DNA of 64,000 bases from Aralia elata (taxonomy: Eukaryota; Streptophyta; Magnoliopsida; Apiales; Araliaceae): assembly GCA_034770075.1 (NCBI GenBank), contig CM068385.1, positions 52,212,746-52,276,745 of the forward strand, in the 5' to 3' direction. Positions 34,249 through 46,671 of this stretch are shown piece after piece; the first letter of the stretch is position 1; every line of letters starts with the position of its first letter. A program made the translations under genes and the position numbers. The notes beneath the pieces were generated by a model. It was not told where the DNA came from and did no database searches. It saw nothing but the letters and a program-made list of their open reading frames with translations.

Positions 34249-36722
34249 CATTTGCTCTCCATCTCTCATTCTCGGGTAACCAAAGAAAGGAAAAGAGGAA
34301 AGAGAGAGGTCCGACCGAGAGGAAGAGAGAGGGAGAGAAAGAAGGCTCGACCATGGTGGAGGAGGAAGATAGCAAGATCTTGACCATGGAAGAGGAGAAG
34401 GAAAGAGAAAGAAAGAAAAATGAAGAACACAAAATGTAAAACTTAAAACTCTATCTTTTTTTTAATTGTGATTTAACTTAGATCTAGGTTTGGATTAGTG
34501 TTATTAGACTTTATAATGATAAATCTACATGATTATTGATGATTCATGTTTAGATCTAGTGGTTTTATGGGTTATTAAGCTTGGATCTAAGAAATAATTT
34601 CTTAAAACTCTAAAACCCCCATTTTCCTCTTTGATCCTTAGATTCGCTAAGTAAATTGTTATGTAAATATTTCTAGATTTAATATGTTGTAATATTATGA
34701 GTTAGGAGTTCATAGAACTTGAAATAATCTGATTTTGATGCGTATAACTTGAAGTAAGAAAAGCAAGTTATTTTTCTAAAGTTAAAAGAACTAGTGGATT
34801 GTTGTCCTTAAAAACATAATTCGAGATTAGCTAGTGTTGCTAGAAAATTTTGATTTTTTGGTATGCTATAGTACATTGAATAAGCTTTCCATAAACTCTG
34901 TAACGGACTAATTCCGACTTCGGATCAAGGAGTTATGATATTTCAAACGAGGCATGTCGAATCTGTCTAGATCTGAAAAACGGATTTGGGCCAGTCCCCT
35001 GGCGTGAGATTCCTGGACTGATGTGTTCAGAATTGGAAAACTTTCAGTAGGATAAAGTTGTAAATACGGAAGTTTGCTTTGCGTGTCCGCTTGAATCACC
35101 CAAAAATTGTAAAAAACGAAGAAGTTATGACTGTTTAAGCGAGCCAGGGTCTGTCAGCCAGTTTTCTCGCGAGACAGTTTTAATTTAGTCATTCCTTGAG
35201 GTGTGCAGGTTCGTGTGTTTGGAATTTGAAGATTATGTAAACACGAAATGTGTAGATCTCGAAGTTTTATAGTTAAACTCGCGAGATTAAGTCATTTTAT
35301 GGAGCAAACATTTTTTAAACAAATTATTTAGTAAGACTGTCCAGAAAATGACGTTGTGAAAAATGGACAATTCTCGCTGCCATATCACTACCGTGCACTG
35401 TTTGGACCCTTTACCAAAGGAAATAAATTCAGACCTTTTTGCCACTGAAAATATAGGGAGTTATGTAGCTCCTGTCCAAAAATGGCCGCATTCCGACTTG
35501 TAATGAAGAATATACGGCTAAAATAAAAACGTAAAGTTTTCCGACGAAAACGGCTAAAATTAGAGTTCTATAAACCCGATGACCACGAAATTTTAACTGG
35601 GAGTACTTGTTAATATGTATAAGATTCCAAAAATTTGGAGTCATCGGAGTTGTGCATAGTGATCATTTTTCTTAGTTTCGAAAGTTAAAACGGACGTTTG
35701 AAAAATGTTAAAGAAAATTTAAAATTTTCATAAAGAAAGTATTTTTGAGTATGGAATATATGTACATATGTGTGGCAAGACTTGAAAAAAAATAAAAATC
35801 AATTATTAAAAGAGGTTAAGTCATTTTAAGAATGCAGCTTCCAATCCGGTTTGCTGTATTCATATTTGGTTTAATGTTTTAGCATTCGGTTTGCTGTATT
35901 AGCATTCGATTTGCTATAGTATTATTTGGTTTGATGAATTGAAAATTCGGTATATTAAATAGGAATTACAGTTTGAATCTTTTGCTGGATTGTGGTATTC
36001 GGCTTACTGAATTATTGAATCCGACTTGCTGGATTGTGGTATTCTGCTTGCTGAATTAATGAATCCGGTTTGCTGAATTAGTGAATCCAAGTTGCTGGAT
36101 TGTATGATAGTTTGAATCCAGGTTACTGGATTGAATGTCAGTTAGAATCCAGTTTACTGGATTGGTATGTTTGGATAATCCAACTTACTGGATTAGGTAT
36201 TCAGGCTTAATGGATTTTAAAGAAAACTTATAAAATGAAAGACTTAGTGTTAAGTCATAAGGTTTATGATAATGTAATGGTACAGTCGTACTCTTTAATA
36301 GTTGATGTATAGTAGTTGGGCTAAACGATTCCTTCAGGGAGCGGAGGTATATACGAACTAGCAACCGATCTAACTCACTGTGAAAACAGTGTAGACGAGA
36401 CGAAAACTAGTTTGTTAGTTGTTTGTGGGAAACCACTCAGCATAATATATTGAACACTGTTAAAGACTCGATGTGTGCTAGTTTTAGAATTATGAATGCG
36501 TATGGTGCTAAGGTATTATCTAATATTTGATTATGTGGTTAAATGTTAGATAATTCACTGATAAAGAAGTGATGTTATGAGGTATAATATGATATGCTAA
36601 TTGAAAGATCAATCTTATAACTGACAGGTCTTTCATAAGAGATTAAGTTAAATTGCGTTGTAGTAATCAATGGTATAGGCAAGTGTTCTTAACCTTACTC
36701 AAGTTTATATTGAGTAAGTTCC
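32818..36722 (+). repeat. 3' LTR of the long-LTR gypsy element, main piece
   Basis: Starts TGTAACAACCC and follows the 5' LTR closely, with a deletion of about 55 bp near 33543 and a longer (AT)n near 34207-34246. It resumes at 39503-39602 after the solo LTR, then is truncated. Confidence 0.9.
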
Positions 36723-39502
36723 TGTGACGAACGAGAATTTTTGTAACTTATTTTAAATATTTATTGATTGAATAAATATTTTTTCGACGATTTGATTGTT
36801 GAATTAATTGATTAATCGATGATCGATGAATTTGTGGTAGATTAATTTAATTATATGTGTTACATTAATTAGATTAATGTGGAGAATTTTTATATTTAAA
36901 GTATGTGTTTAATTGAATTTATTTGATTAAATACATTATTTAAATAAGTATAATGTTATTTCTAATTAATTTAATTATTAATTAGATATTTAGTAAATGG
37001 TCATTATTAATAAATGAGAATTTTATTTATATGACTATGTGATTTAATGAAGAATTATTCTATTTTATTTATTTGATTTTAGTAAGATTATTTAGTTGAT
37101 TAAAGTGTGACATGAAACTATATAATAAGCTATTTATTAAAATAAACCAAAAGAAGAGTTTTTAAGCAAGCCAAACGAGGCCTTAAGGAAGTTGGGGTCA
37201 GTTAACCATGATGAATTAACTGACACCCATGTTTAATCAGTTTATATTATACGTATTATTATTATCAGTAACTCATATTCAAGCCAGAGAGAAAACCTGA
37301 GAGATAGAGGAGAGAATTTGGAGAATTGAAGAAATCATTCATCTACTTGCATCATTTAAAGCATTTAATTGAAGGTAATCCTTCTCAATTAAGTTTTAAT
37401 TTATGTTCTGATGAGTTTATTCCATGAACGTATGTTTAGAGTTCTCTGTATTTTCTGTAATTTGATTTCTATGGCTAAATCTTTAAATAAATTGATGTTA
37501 GATGTTAGTAAGCATGCACTTATGTGTTTTGTATGATTTAAATATGATTTAGAATAATTTAATCGGTGAAATTACGTTTATATGAGAATTCAGAAAGTTA
37601 CAGAGTAATACAGTGTATGAACATGGGTTGAATGTATAAAATTTATACTGGTTTTATATGTTAATTGATTAAATTGATGACTTAATTTGTTTATGCATGT
37701 GATAATGAAAGAAACAAGTTTTAAACGGATTAATTTGGTTGTCTAATGAACCTGCTATGTATGATTTCATGAAAAAAAAAAATTGAAGAACTCTGATAAA
37801 ATGATAAAGACACCAATTTTGATCCTTAGATTCATGGTTTATGTATATTAAGTTGTTAGAATCATGCTAGAAGGCTTGGGTAATAATTATATATGTGATA
37901 TAGTGTCTGGGTATGTTTAATTTGATGTACGAATAACAAAATGGGAAATTTTTGGCCTGTTTCTGCGTTCTTCGCGAACTGCAGAAACTGGAATTCATAA
38001 TTCTCGCCCCGGCGAGAATTTTGTGAAGGAATACCTCGCCCCGGCGAGAATTTTGTGAAGGGATCCCTCGCCCCGGCGAGGAGCTCGCCCCGGCGAGAAT
38101 TTTGTGAAGAAATTCCTCGCCCCGGCGAGAGCTCGCCCCGGCGAGATTTTTGTGAAGGCTTTTCTCGCCCCGGCGGGAACTTTAAAAAAAAAAAAAAATG
38201 AAATTTGTCCTTTGTTGCTTTGAGATCATGTTATGATATCGTAGATATACCTAAAGCTTAGGCTAAGGTATAAAATGAATGTTAAATGACTGTGAAATGT
38301 GGTAGCATAAGCCCATTGTTTGTTCGGTGTCAACTGAGCTATTAAAATAGAAATTTTGGATGAGAATAAGTTCTGAAGTGTTTATAATACGGTAACTAAT
38401 TATTGTTACTGTTTTATAAACGAAATGTATAGGTTGATTAGAGAAACGTGAGTCTTAAATTTATAGCCTACGCACGAGGCAAGTACCTTATCCTTACTTT
38501 TACGTTTACGCAAGTTTCTAAATTTCATTATCATAGAATACAAGCTTCATAATGCTATTACTTCTTGAGCAAATTATTATTTCTATTCCATTCGATTTCA
38601 TGGATTCAATGAGACGTTTTAAATTCCTCTTTGTAATGCTTCAGTTATATAGAACGTATTCAATATTCAATTATACCTTTTGTGAGATTTAGTTTTGATT
38701 CTCGAACTATACCTTTTGAACCTTGATTGACTAGCGAACCCTTATTGATTCGACTAGTCCATAGTTGATGAGCGTTCTAAATTCTAGAAACATTATTGAA
38801 GTAAATCCAAACCAAACTTCCTTTGGTGCGGACTCCAATGTCAAACTGAGATGAACAACCCTTATATAGGGGATTTATTTACGCCTTAGCGTTAAGATGT
38901 TGTGCACATACATGGTACAAAGGGCTGATCCCCCTGAGTACGAGAAGAAAGGTCCTTATAGTCTTACGACTGTTAAAGGTTTAAAGTAGAAATACTTGAT
39001 AACCTGGGACATAGTTCGTGGTCTTAAGACCCTCAGACGTTCTTTTGAATCTTGTCTTACGTTCTTGACTCAAAAGCTAAATCTTTGATTATTCAATATC
39101 CATTAATTATTTCACATGTTATTATTACTGTTGTTGTTATACTTGCTGGGCAATCATTGCTCACCCTTGCATAATAACATTGCAGCTAAGGTTGAAAGAA
39201 CTGACGAGCCATCTACTAGTAAAGGAAAAGGAAAAGCAAACAAGTGATGAAGACTTGTTGTATTTGCTTTATTGTTGTTTATGTATTAGACTTCGTTTAT
39301 GTTTTCCGCACTGATGTTTATTTAAGGTTAGATGACCTGGGATTTATTTATGAATGATGTTGTAACCCTTAATGGGAGATTTCTATTTCTATTCAAGTAT
39401 TTTCATTTATATTTGAATGGGTAGTTAGATGTGATGTGATGTTTTTGGATTGTGAACACCAAATCCTGTGGAAATGAAGTACCCGGATTTGGGGGTGTCA
39501 CA
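36723..39502 (+). mobile_element. Solo LTR, Ty3/gypsy type, copy B (2.8 kb)
   Basis: TGTGACGAACGAG to GGGGGTGTCACA, flanked by a perfect TSD GTTCC (36718-36722 and 39503-39507). The host LTR reads through cleanly when it is removed. Full-length homology to copy A (1359-4264). No primer site or purine tract. Confidence 0.95.
38003..38177 (+). repeat. GC-rich hairpin cluster in solo LTR B, seven units
   Basis: Seven CTCGCCCCGGCGAG-type units, six exact and a last one ending GGCGGG. Most are separated by AATTTTGTGAAG spacers rather than the CTCAGTGAACTGAG hairpin of copy A, so the two arrays expanded independently. Confidence 0.9.
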
Positions 39503-39602
39503 GTTCCTCTTAATTCAAACTTGAGTTGTTATGTTTCAAGCATGCTAGTGGTTTAATTCTTTATAATTATTCCACCTCCTTAAATTATTGATTCGCACAT
39601 AG

Positions 39603-40526
39603 TGAAAGTAGTATGCACACAAGCCAATCATATTTGATATGATGTATCATATACTTTGTAATCTTATTCATTTATTAATAAAAGAATTGATTTTCTTAAA
39701 AGGCATATTTTATATTATCTACATAGTGTTGTTATATTAAATGTGATAAACTCATAGTTTTGAGCAATGCTTTTAGAATCATGATGGTGATCATGCTAAT
39801 GAGATCTAAATTCTAGAAAGCTCACAAACTAAAATTGTTCCTAATCGTTGGATTACTAAAAAGGGGATTAGTGAATCCGGATAGATTAGTACATACGTTG
39901 TTTGCTCTTAGGAAGAGGATGATTGATCTCATAATCATTTGTGTGGAAACACTAAAATAAGTATGTAGGTGCTTATTGGAGAATAAGTTCACTGAACGTG
40001 GCTCGCTAAGGAATACCTAATGGAGTTTTACTCGCCTGTCAATAGGAATTCCTCTAGTGATAGTAGTACAAGTGATCATTGGACTTGAGATCATCATAGT
40101 ATCTTGTGTATGATGAGTTATACTTTGACATGTCCCTTAAGACCTTTAGGGTATATCAAAGGGTATGATTGGGTATAATAAGTTGTATATGGAGATAGGT
40201 GAATGATCAACAAAGAATCTACCACGTCTAGTAAAAGATGTGAATGTCCTATGTGATTCGATAAATGACAACTCAGTAGTCCTTAGCCAAGGCAGAATGA
40301 AATTAGAAAGGAGTTTCTAATTTGCATTATTTAGAGTTGTGCATTTGGGAATCGAAATACATGTAATTAAATAAAATAAGACTTGACAGTAAATCCATGT
40401 CTTATATTTAATTGGGACATTGTATGGTAGAAGGATTGAATTGTACAGTAACTATTTACTGAAAGGTTCTTTTGTGATTAATGTTGAAATCTATATTATC
40501 TGGAAAGTCGTTGATCGCTAAGGGGG
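39603..40526 (+). mobile_element. Copia LTR fragment (5' 924 bp)
   Basis: TGAAAGTAGTATGCACACAA through GATCGCTAAGGGGG, matching 47505-48445, then cut by a CACTA-type end. The downstream half does not reappear in the window. Confidence 0.9.
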
Positions 40527-41130
40527 CACTACAAAAAAATGGGCCTTTAGCAACGATTTTTCGGGCAACGACTTTATAAGTCGTTGCTAAAAGTATATGT
40601 TTAGCAACGAAATTTGTCCTTTGTTGCTGATTGTGTCAGGCTTTCACTTTTTGCAACGAAATTCATAAGTCGTTGCAAAATTTCGTTGCTAATTCATTGG
40701 CGGGAAAAAATTTCGTTAGAAATTCGTTGCAAAATTTTCGGCCACTTGATTTCCCATCATCGTGGGCAACGAAAGTTTTTTTTGTTGCTAAAAATGGGGC
40801 TTTAGCAACGATTTGTCAGGCAACGACTTATAAAGTCGTTGCTAAAAGTGTATGTTTAGCAACGAAACTTGTCCTTCGTTGTAGATTGTGTCAGGCTTTC
40901 ACATTTTGCAACGAAATTCATAAGTCGTTGCAAAATTTGGAAACAAAAGTCGTTAGAAATTCTTTGCAAAATTTCTAACTACTTGATTTCTCCTCATCGT
41001 GGGTAACGAAAGTTTTTTTGTTGCTATATTTCGTTGCCTAATATGGACCATATTCATTGGCAACACTTTTTATTTTCGTTGCATATTTTATACAACTCTT
41101 TGCAACGACTATTAAAATGTTGCCTTAAAT
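40527..41130 (+). mobile_element. CACTA-type transposon end with duplicated subterminal block
   Basis: CACTACAAAAAAATGGGCC is typical of plant CACTA (En/Spm) termini. AGCAACGA, GTCGTTGC and TTCGTTGC words in both orientations form the subterminal repeats. The block 40541-40796 is repeated at 40797-41030. ORFs at 40614-40978 are repeat read-throughs. The other end (..TTTTGTAGTG) was not found. Confidence 0.65.
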
Positions 41131-41754
41131 TAAGATAATCCCAATAAGCATGTTTTTGTAAGACCATATTCGGTATTCAGAGAATTGTCAAAAAATATTC
41201 GTAATCCGTATTTAAAATTTATGTCCAAATGCGAAAAATATTCGTTTCTATTTTTTATTCGAATAAACAAACTATTCAAATATCCGAATTCGAATGTCAA
41301 TAACCTAATAAACAATTTATTCAATTTATTTATAAAAAGTAAAAATAAAAAATATTGACCAATTACTAACGAATCACAACCACTTAAAGTTGTAAAAATA
41401 CATATCATAAATGGGAGACATATCAAATACATCATCATTCATAATTGATCATAAAAATCAATTAAAATTTATTAATATAAATTGTACATATAAGCTGTAT
41501 AAATTGTACTTATAAGTTGTTCCATATTATTTAATTTATTTTTTGCTAAATTTAAATGTATATAAGAGAAAAGAGATACATATACTTAGGGGCATTCCCC
41601 AGATCGATACAAAATGTCAAGAAAGGGAACTCAACATGACACACAGTGAAACTCAGATTCTAAGACAATACAAGAGCGTAAGGCCAAAACAAATCAAATG
41701 AGCACTGCATTGGACTTCAAGAACACTGCAGAGCATCCGACCAACAAAACAATA
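41131..41754. other. AT-rich stretch, no gene seen
   Basis: The minus ORF 41130-41438 is low complexity. I see no other structure. Confidence 0.5.
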
Positions 41755-43330
41755 AACGGACGGAATGCTGACTGTGCATATTGGCCCGTTATTTTTACTG
41801 ACGTGGCCCGTTATTGCTGACGTGGAGGACAAAAATGCCTGACTTAAAAATATCCTTAAAGAAAATGTTGTTCACAAGTATCAAACTCCAAACCTCTCCA
41901 AACTAGAAACCTTATATTCCAACAAAAGCCACTAGATCAACTACCTATTATGCTAAAATTTATGTAAAACTAATATTTAAACCACTTAACATCGTTTCTA
42001 TGCATGTGAAGATGAGATAATACACTTTGTGGTCACTGTACTAGGAATTGTAATAATAATAATTGTAATAATTATTATTGTAATAATAATAATAAATTTT
42101 AAATAATTAAAATAATAATTAAATAATAATTAAAATAATAATAATAATTAAAATTTTAAATAATAATAAAATTATTATTATTATTATTATTATTATTATG
42201 GTACTAATCCTGCAAAGCCCGTCAGTATTAAAACTTGAACAAAATATAAAAGATGATATATTAAGATATAAATTTCAACATAGATTTGGCAGCCATGAAA
42301 TAAGTTATGCTGCTGCATGCCTTGCATTTACCAATGTTAGAAACTAAAAAGTGTTCACAAGGCAAAAGTGTTTACCAATGCGATAATTAAAATTTTAAAT
42401 AATAAATAATAATAATAATTATTATTATTTTAATTATTTTAATTATTATTATTTAATTATTATTATTATTATTATAATAATTATTTTAATTATTATTATT
42501 TTATTATTATTTTAATTATTACAAGTATTATTATTATTATTACAATTATTAGTATTATTGAACTCTGGCAAATCTTTCTATTATAAATATTTGTTATTCG
42601 CTAATGTACTCATCTTTGTAATTTATTAGATCGATTCTTATACTTACCCATGGGTTTTTTTAAATTTAAATTTAATTTGATCGAGTCCTATAACAATAAA
42701 AAGAAAAATCTGTCAAAATTATAAATTTTACTAGAAAAACATTGATACCCAGGTTACTCGTACCAAAAAAAAAACAAAATAAATTTTGATTCAGTGGTTA
42801 AAAAAACTATGAATGTAATTTTATATTTAGGGTATTTAATTTGTAATTGCTTTATATTATTTTAGGGTATTTTAATTATTATTATTTTAAGTATTTAAAA
42901 TTTATTATTATTAATAGAATAATAATTATTACAATTACTAGTACAGTGGCCAAAAAGTGTATTATCTCATTTTCACATGCATAGAAACGATGCTAGGTGG
43001 TTTAAATATTAGTGTTACATAAATTTTAGCATGATAGATAGTTGGTTCAGTGGCTTTTGTTGGAATATAAGGTTTCTAATGTGGAGAGGTTTGGAGTTCA
43101 CCACTCATGAGCAATATTTTTTTAAAATAATTTTTAAGCATGGGAAGCCCAGCTCCACGTCAGCAAAAATATGCACAGTCAGCATTCTGTCCGTTTTTTT
43201 GGACGAAAATTAAAAAAAATGACCATTTTATAATTTTTGAGAGTACAATTATTTGATTGTAACAAAAAAAGTTTCGGTAACCACAATGAAAATCGGACCC
43301 TAGTACAGTGACCAAAAAGTGTATTATCCC
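41755..43330. mobile_element. Foldback (long inverted-repeat) element with AAT-rich centre
   Basis: AACGGACGGAATGCTGACTG at 41755 is the reverse complement of the sequence ending 43195. The arms, about 300 bp each (41755-42060 and 42900-43195), include matching GAAACCTTATATTCCAACAA and CACATGCATAGAAACGATG segments. A 31-bp word beginning GRGATAATACACTTT occurs at 42014-42044 and inverted at 42938-42968 and 43300-43330. The centre is (AAT/ATT)n in both orientations. The outer word ending ATTATCCC resembles termini of plant Mutator-like elements (from memory). Confidence 0.7.
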
Positions 43331-44395
43331 AACAACAAATAATGAAGAAATAAATTATGATAGACACTAATTTTTATTTTTATTTTTGCAAGTACACTGC
43401 CAAAATAATAAGTCATTTCAGACTATTTGCATTTTCTCAGCCAAATTTTGTTATGTACTGATTGCGTTTGATTTTTCTTTAATAAATTAGTAACCAATTT
43501 AATGAAAGTTGTTATAATCTTTTGTTTTAATTTTATGGACCGATAAAATGTTATTAATATTTTTTAGTTTTTTTTTCGTAAAATTATATTACTAATAACA
43601 TACTTCATTAAAAATTGTTCAAAAGTTTATATGTTTGTTTGAGTCATAATTGAATTCTACTTGTTTGTTTTATTATTTATTTAAGTATATGCATATGTGT
43701 GCTCACTACAAGAAATTGGGGCTCTTGCGAAAAGAAAATTTTGTGTGAGTGAATTGTTTCCTTCCCCAAATAAGCCTTTTTTGTGAGGGACTAATGAAGA
43801 AAATTTTTATTTCTGAAATAAATTTTATTCACAATATGTAAATTAGTGACAATTATTTTGTTAGGGAGAAATTCTTTCATTACTTTGCTTGAAGTAAATA
43901 AATCTTAGAGAAATCAATGATATATTTTCACAAAAATATTTCTAATTTTAAAGATAGATATTAAATTAATATAAAATAATTTTTAAAATTTTAAATATAT
44001 ATTCTATTAAAGGTACATGTTAATCATTTTAATTACATTAACTAAAGTTTAAAATTATAAACTATATTTGGTATACATATATACATAAATATTTTTAGAA
44101 TTATATAGAGGTACAAATCATACGTTTACGAATAATTGAATGATATAATTTAAGTATTTGGATAAGTAATATCAATATTATTGATGGAGTTATTGAGCAT
44201 TTTTTTTGTGACAGAATTACACAAATTAATTATTAACACTAAAAGTAACCGTCTAAAAAGTGGTCGACTTTATAATATAGATATATACATACCTTCTACG
44301 AATGATTAATAATAAATGATTTTGACCCTTCACTTTAAATGACTTTATTACCTTGATTATCCTTATCTACTTCTGAACAATGCTGGGATTTTTTT
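43331..44395. other. AT-rich stretch with one CACTA-like end
   Basis: CACTACAAGAAATTGGGGC at 43705 resembles a CACTA terminus, but no partner end or subterminal array was seen. Otherwise nothing recognisable. Confidence 0.35.
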
Positions 44396-44610
44396 AAAAA
44401 ATAAATAAATTATTGAACAAACACCAGTACAAAACCATAAATAGACAACACTTAAAAGATGACGTTTTTATAAAAAACGTTGTGGTATTTTTTTTTACAA
44501 TGTTTTTTAACAAAACGTTGTAGATACATATACGAAAATATTATGTATTTATAAGGGAAATTTTTGGTTTTAAATAGATAAGGTTTAAAAAAAACGTTAT
44601 CTATGTAAAA
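44396..44610. repeat. Short palindromic ACGTTTTT repeats
   Basis: GACGTTTTTATAAAAAACGT at 44462 and AACAAAACGTTGTA at 44509, with further ACGTT words, in the style of CACTA subterminal repeats. Weak evidence. Confidence 0.3.
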
Positions 44611-44929
44611 AACACGAGCAAAAAATAAAAAGACAAAAGTGAAAATTTGAAATTAAAAAAGGAGCATACGATTGGGTTCGGTCACTTACTTCCTTCTAAG
44701 TTCTAAGCCACAACAATCCTATACTCAGACTAGACCTGACAATCTAATTAGTTAACTGTTGGGTCAACTCATATTAATTGGAACTAAATAGGTTGGTTAA
44801 TTGTTTTTATTTATTTAAGCTGGGTACAGTTTGGACCCATATTTGTAAAAAGAAATATAGGCCCAAACCGGTTAACCATTTTTTGATCCATATTTCATTC
44901 TGAATCCAAATCAAAAGTCTATTTCCCTT

Positions 44930-46229
44930 ATCTGCTCTTCGCTACATCTTCGTCTACTCGTAACAGATTTTGTTTCTCTTTCTCCATTAGAAGATTTTGT
45001 ATCAGAGATTCAGAGCCCAGAGGCTTCAATCGATAAGATTCTTCTTCTTCTGGCGATCTTCAATCTTCCTTCGTGACTCTTCAATGGAGTATGGCTGTTA
45101 ATTAATCTCACTCTTGGCGCCCAAATCGGCGTTGATTTAGTGTTGGTTTTACGGTAAGTTCGAAGCTCTGTTCTGTTGTTTATTTTGCCCTTTTCATTTT
45201 AGCTTTTATTGTCCTTTTGCAAGTTCGTCTTTCATCAAGCTTTATCCCCAAATCCGTTCTGTTCCCGAACTTGGGTTTTTTGCTAGAGATCATGTATATG
45301 TCAGTTCTGTGTATGTTGGGTTAATGAATAACAATAGTCTTTCGCTTGTTTTACCAATTGATTTGGTTAGAATTGCATTTTTCTAAGCTTTCATATTACC
45401 TTTGAAAAATACGACTGCTAAAAGTGTCGCACCTATTCTATGATCCTTTTATTAATTTGATATGTTTGAAGCTGTTATTCTTGTGTTTGGCTGAAGGTTT
45501 CCCTCATCATACTTTATAGAGACCCAGTTAAAACCTGTTCTTTTTTCTGTTGAAGTGTTGCTTGAGCCTGTTCTCTGCTGTCATACTTGACTTGATCAAG
45601 TGCAGGGGAGGATATGGATCATAGCTGGTGCTTTGGAATTTTTAATACAGTATATATTTGTACTATTTCAAAAAATAAAAAATTTATATATTTTCTTCCT
45701 ACTTTATAGTGTCTTTGAATTCTTCAATTTAGAGGGTTGAAATAATTGATTAATACTCCACAATTGTAATTAATACTCCACACATGTTGTCAACTTGTGC
45801 TTGCATTTAGAATGAAAGATAGCATGAAACAAATAGTTAAGTTGTTTATCCTGATAAGCATAATCACTTGTTGGTAGTTTGTAATGATTTTGGGTCTTAT
45901 TTGTGTGTGAAAACAGGTTGTGGCTTTGGATTTTGATATAGTATTCTCTCATGGATGAACAAAGTGTATTTACAAGTGCGGGTGTTAAACGGAGCGCTGA
46001 ACAAAGTACATCTACAAGTACAGGTTCAAAACGTTCTAAGAAATGCACCTCTTTAGTTTGGGACCAATTTGAAAAAGTTATCATCGATGAAAAATTAAAA
46101 GCCAAGTGTAAAGATTGTGGTCAAATTTATGCATGTGAACATGGTACTAGTAATATGCTTCGACATGTTAGCTTAAAACATGGAAAAGAATTATTTGGCG
46201 ATGAGTTAGAAAGGGTGCCTTTAGATTAA
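44930..46229 (+). CDS. BED-zinc-finger protein derived from a hAT transposase
   Basis: The 92-residue coding frame is 45951-46229. An untranslated first exon (about 44930-45153) with a GTAAGT donor and a TGTGAAAACAG acceptor at 45916 gives the usual plant structure of a leader intron before the ATG. The N-terminus is Ser/Thr-rich with a basic KRSKK patch. Residues 35-77 are a BED zinc finger: VWDQFEKV, then C53, C56, H72 and H77 (C-x2-C-x15-H-x4-H), with all four ligands present. BED fingers bind DNA and start hAT transposases and their host-adopted relatives (RICESLEEPER/DAYSLEEPER type). The frame stops at a TAA (46227) where the family normally continues with Q, and related sequence goes on beyond it. 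Either a decayed transposase or a short finger-only protein; transcription data would decide. Confidence 0.6.
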
Positions 46230-46450
46230 AATCACTATTGCGAGCTAATGGCAAAGGTTATAATCAAACACAATTATCCCTTCTCTTTTGTGGAACATGA
46301 AGGAATTCGTAAGGAGAATTTTTTCATGTGCGTTGTGGTGCATATATTTTGAACTTAATTGTTCAAAGTGTTCTTAAGGTGATTGAAAAATGTGTTAACA
46401 AAATTAGAGAAAATGTGAAATATGTGAAAGGGACAAAAGGAAGATTGATA
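46230..46450 (+). pseudogene. Decayed continuation of the hAT transposase
   Basis: Directly in frame after the stop: NHYCELMAKVIIKHNYPFSF, VEHEGIRK, as in hAT/RICESLEEPER proteins. The sequence then jumps to the conserved AHILNLIVQ..LKVIEKCVNKIR region with one-base shifts (46325-46420), skipping some 150-200 residues of the family, and dies out after VKYVKGTKGR. The dimerisation domain and the rest of the catalytic region are missing. Confidence 0.65.
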
Positions 46451-46635
46451 AATTAATATCTTGGAAATTTTGCAGCTTTGCAGATGATCCAGCAGGACTG
46501 ACTGGTTCAAAGAACTACTAGTGCACTAGAGCACTAGATTCTCACCACTGAGGGGATAGAGATGATTAAATATTTGTAGATTTACTAATTGAAGCTCAGT
46601 TTTGAATGTGATCCAACCTTTCATATTAGCAGGGT

Positions 46636-46671
<36 letters not shown>

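Larger units (their letters stand above)
26051..39602 (+). mobile_element. Ty3/gypsy element with 4.6-kb LTRs and a 2.15-kb non-coding interior
   Basis: 5' LTR 26051-30664, interior 30665-32817, 3' LTR 32818-36722 and 39503-39602. The 3' LTR is interrupted by a solo LTR and cut off about 550 bp before its end by a copia LTR. The LTR start TGTGACAACCCGAAAATTT and end GGATTTGGGGGCTTCACA are of the kind seen in Tekay-like chromoviruses (inference). The interior has no gag or pol, so the element is a non-autonomous LARD-type derivative. The 3' TSD cannot be checked because that end is lost. Confidence 0.85.

Noticed and set aside
40614..40978. ORFs of 63 and 115 residues with repeated Phe-Cys-Asn motifs
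   Set aside because: They follow the duplicated subterminal block of the CACTA-type end and are repeat artefacts.
43705..44610. A complete CACTA transposon between 43705 and 44610
   Set aside because: Only one CACTACAAGAAA end; the ACGTT palindromes at the other side have no GTAGTG terminus and match poorly.
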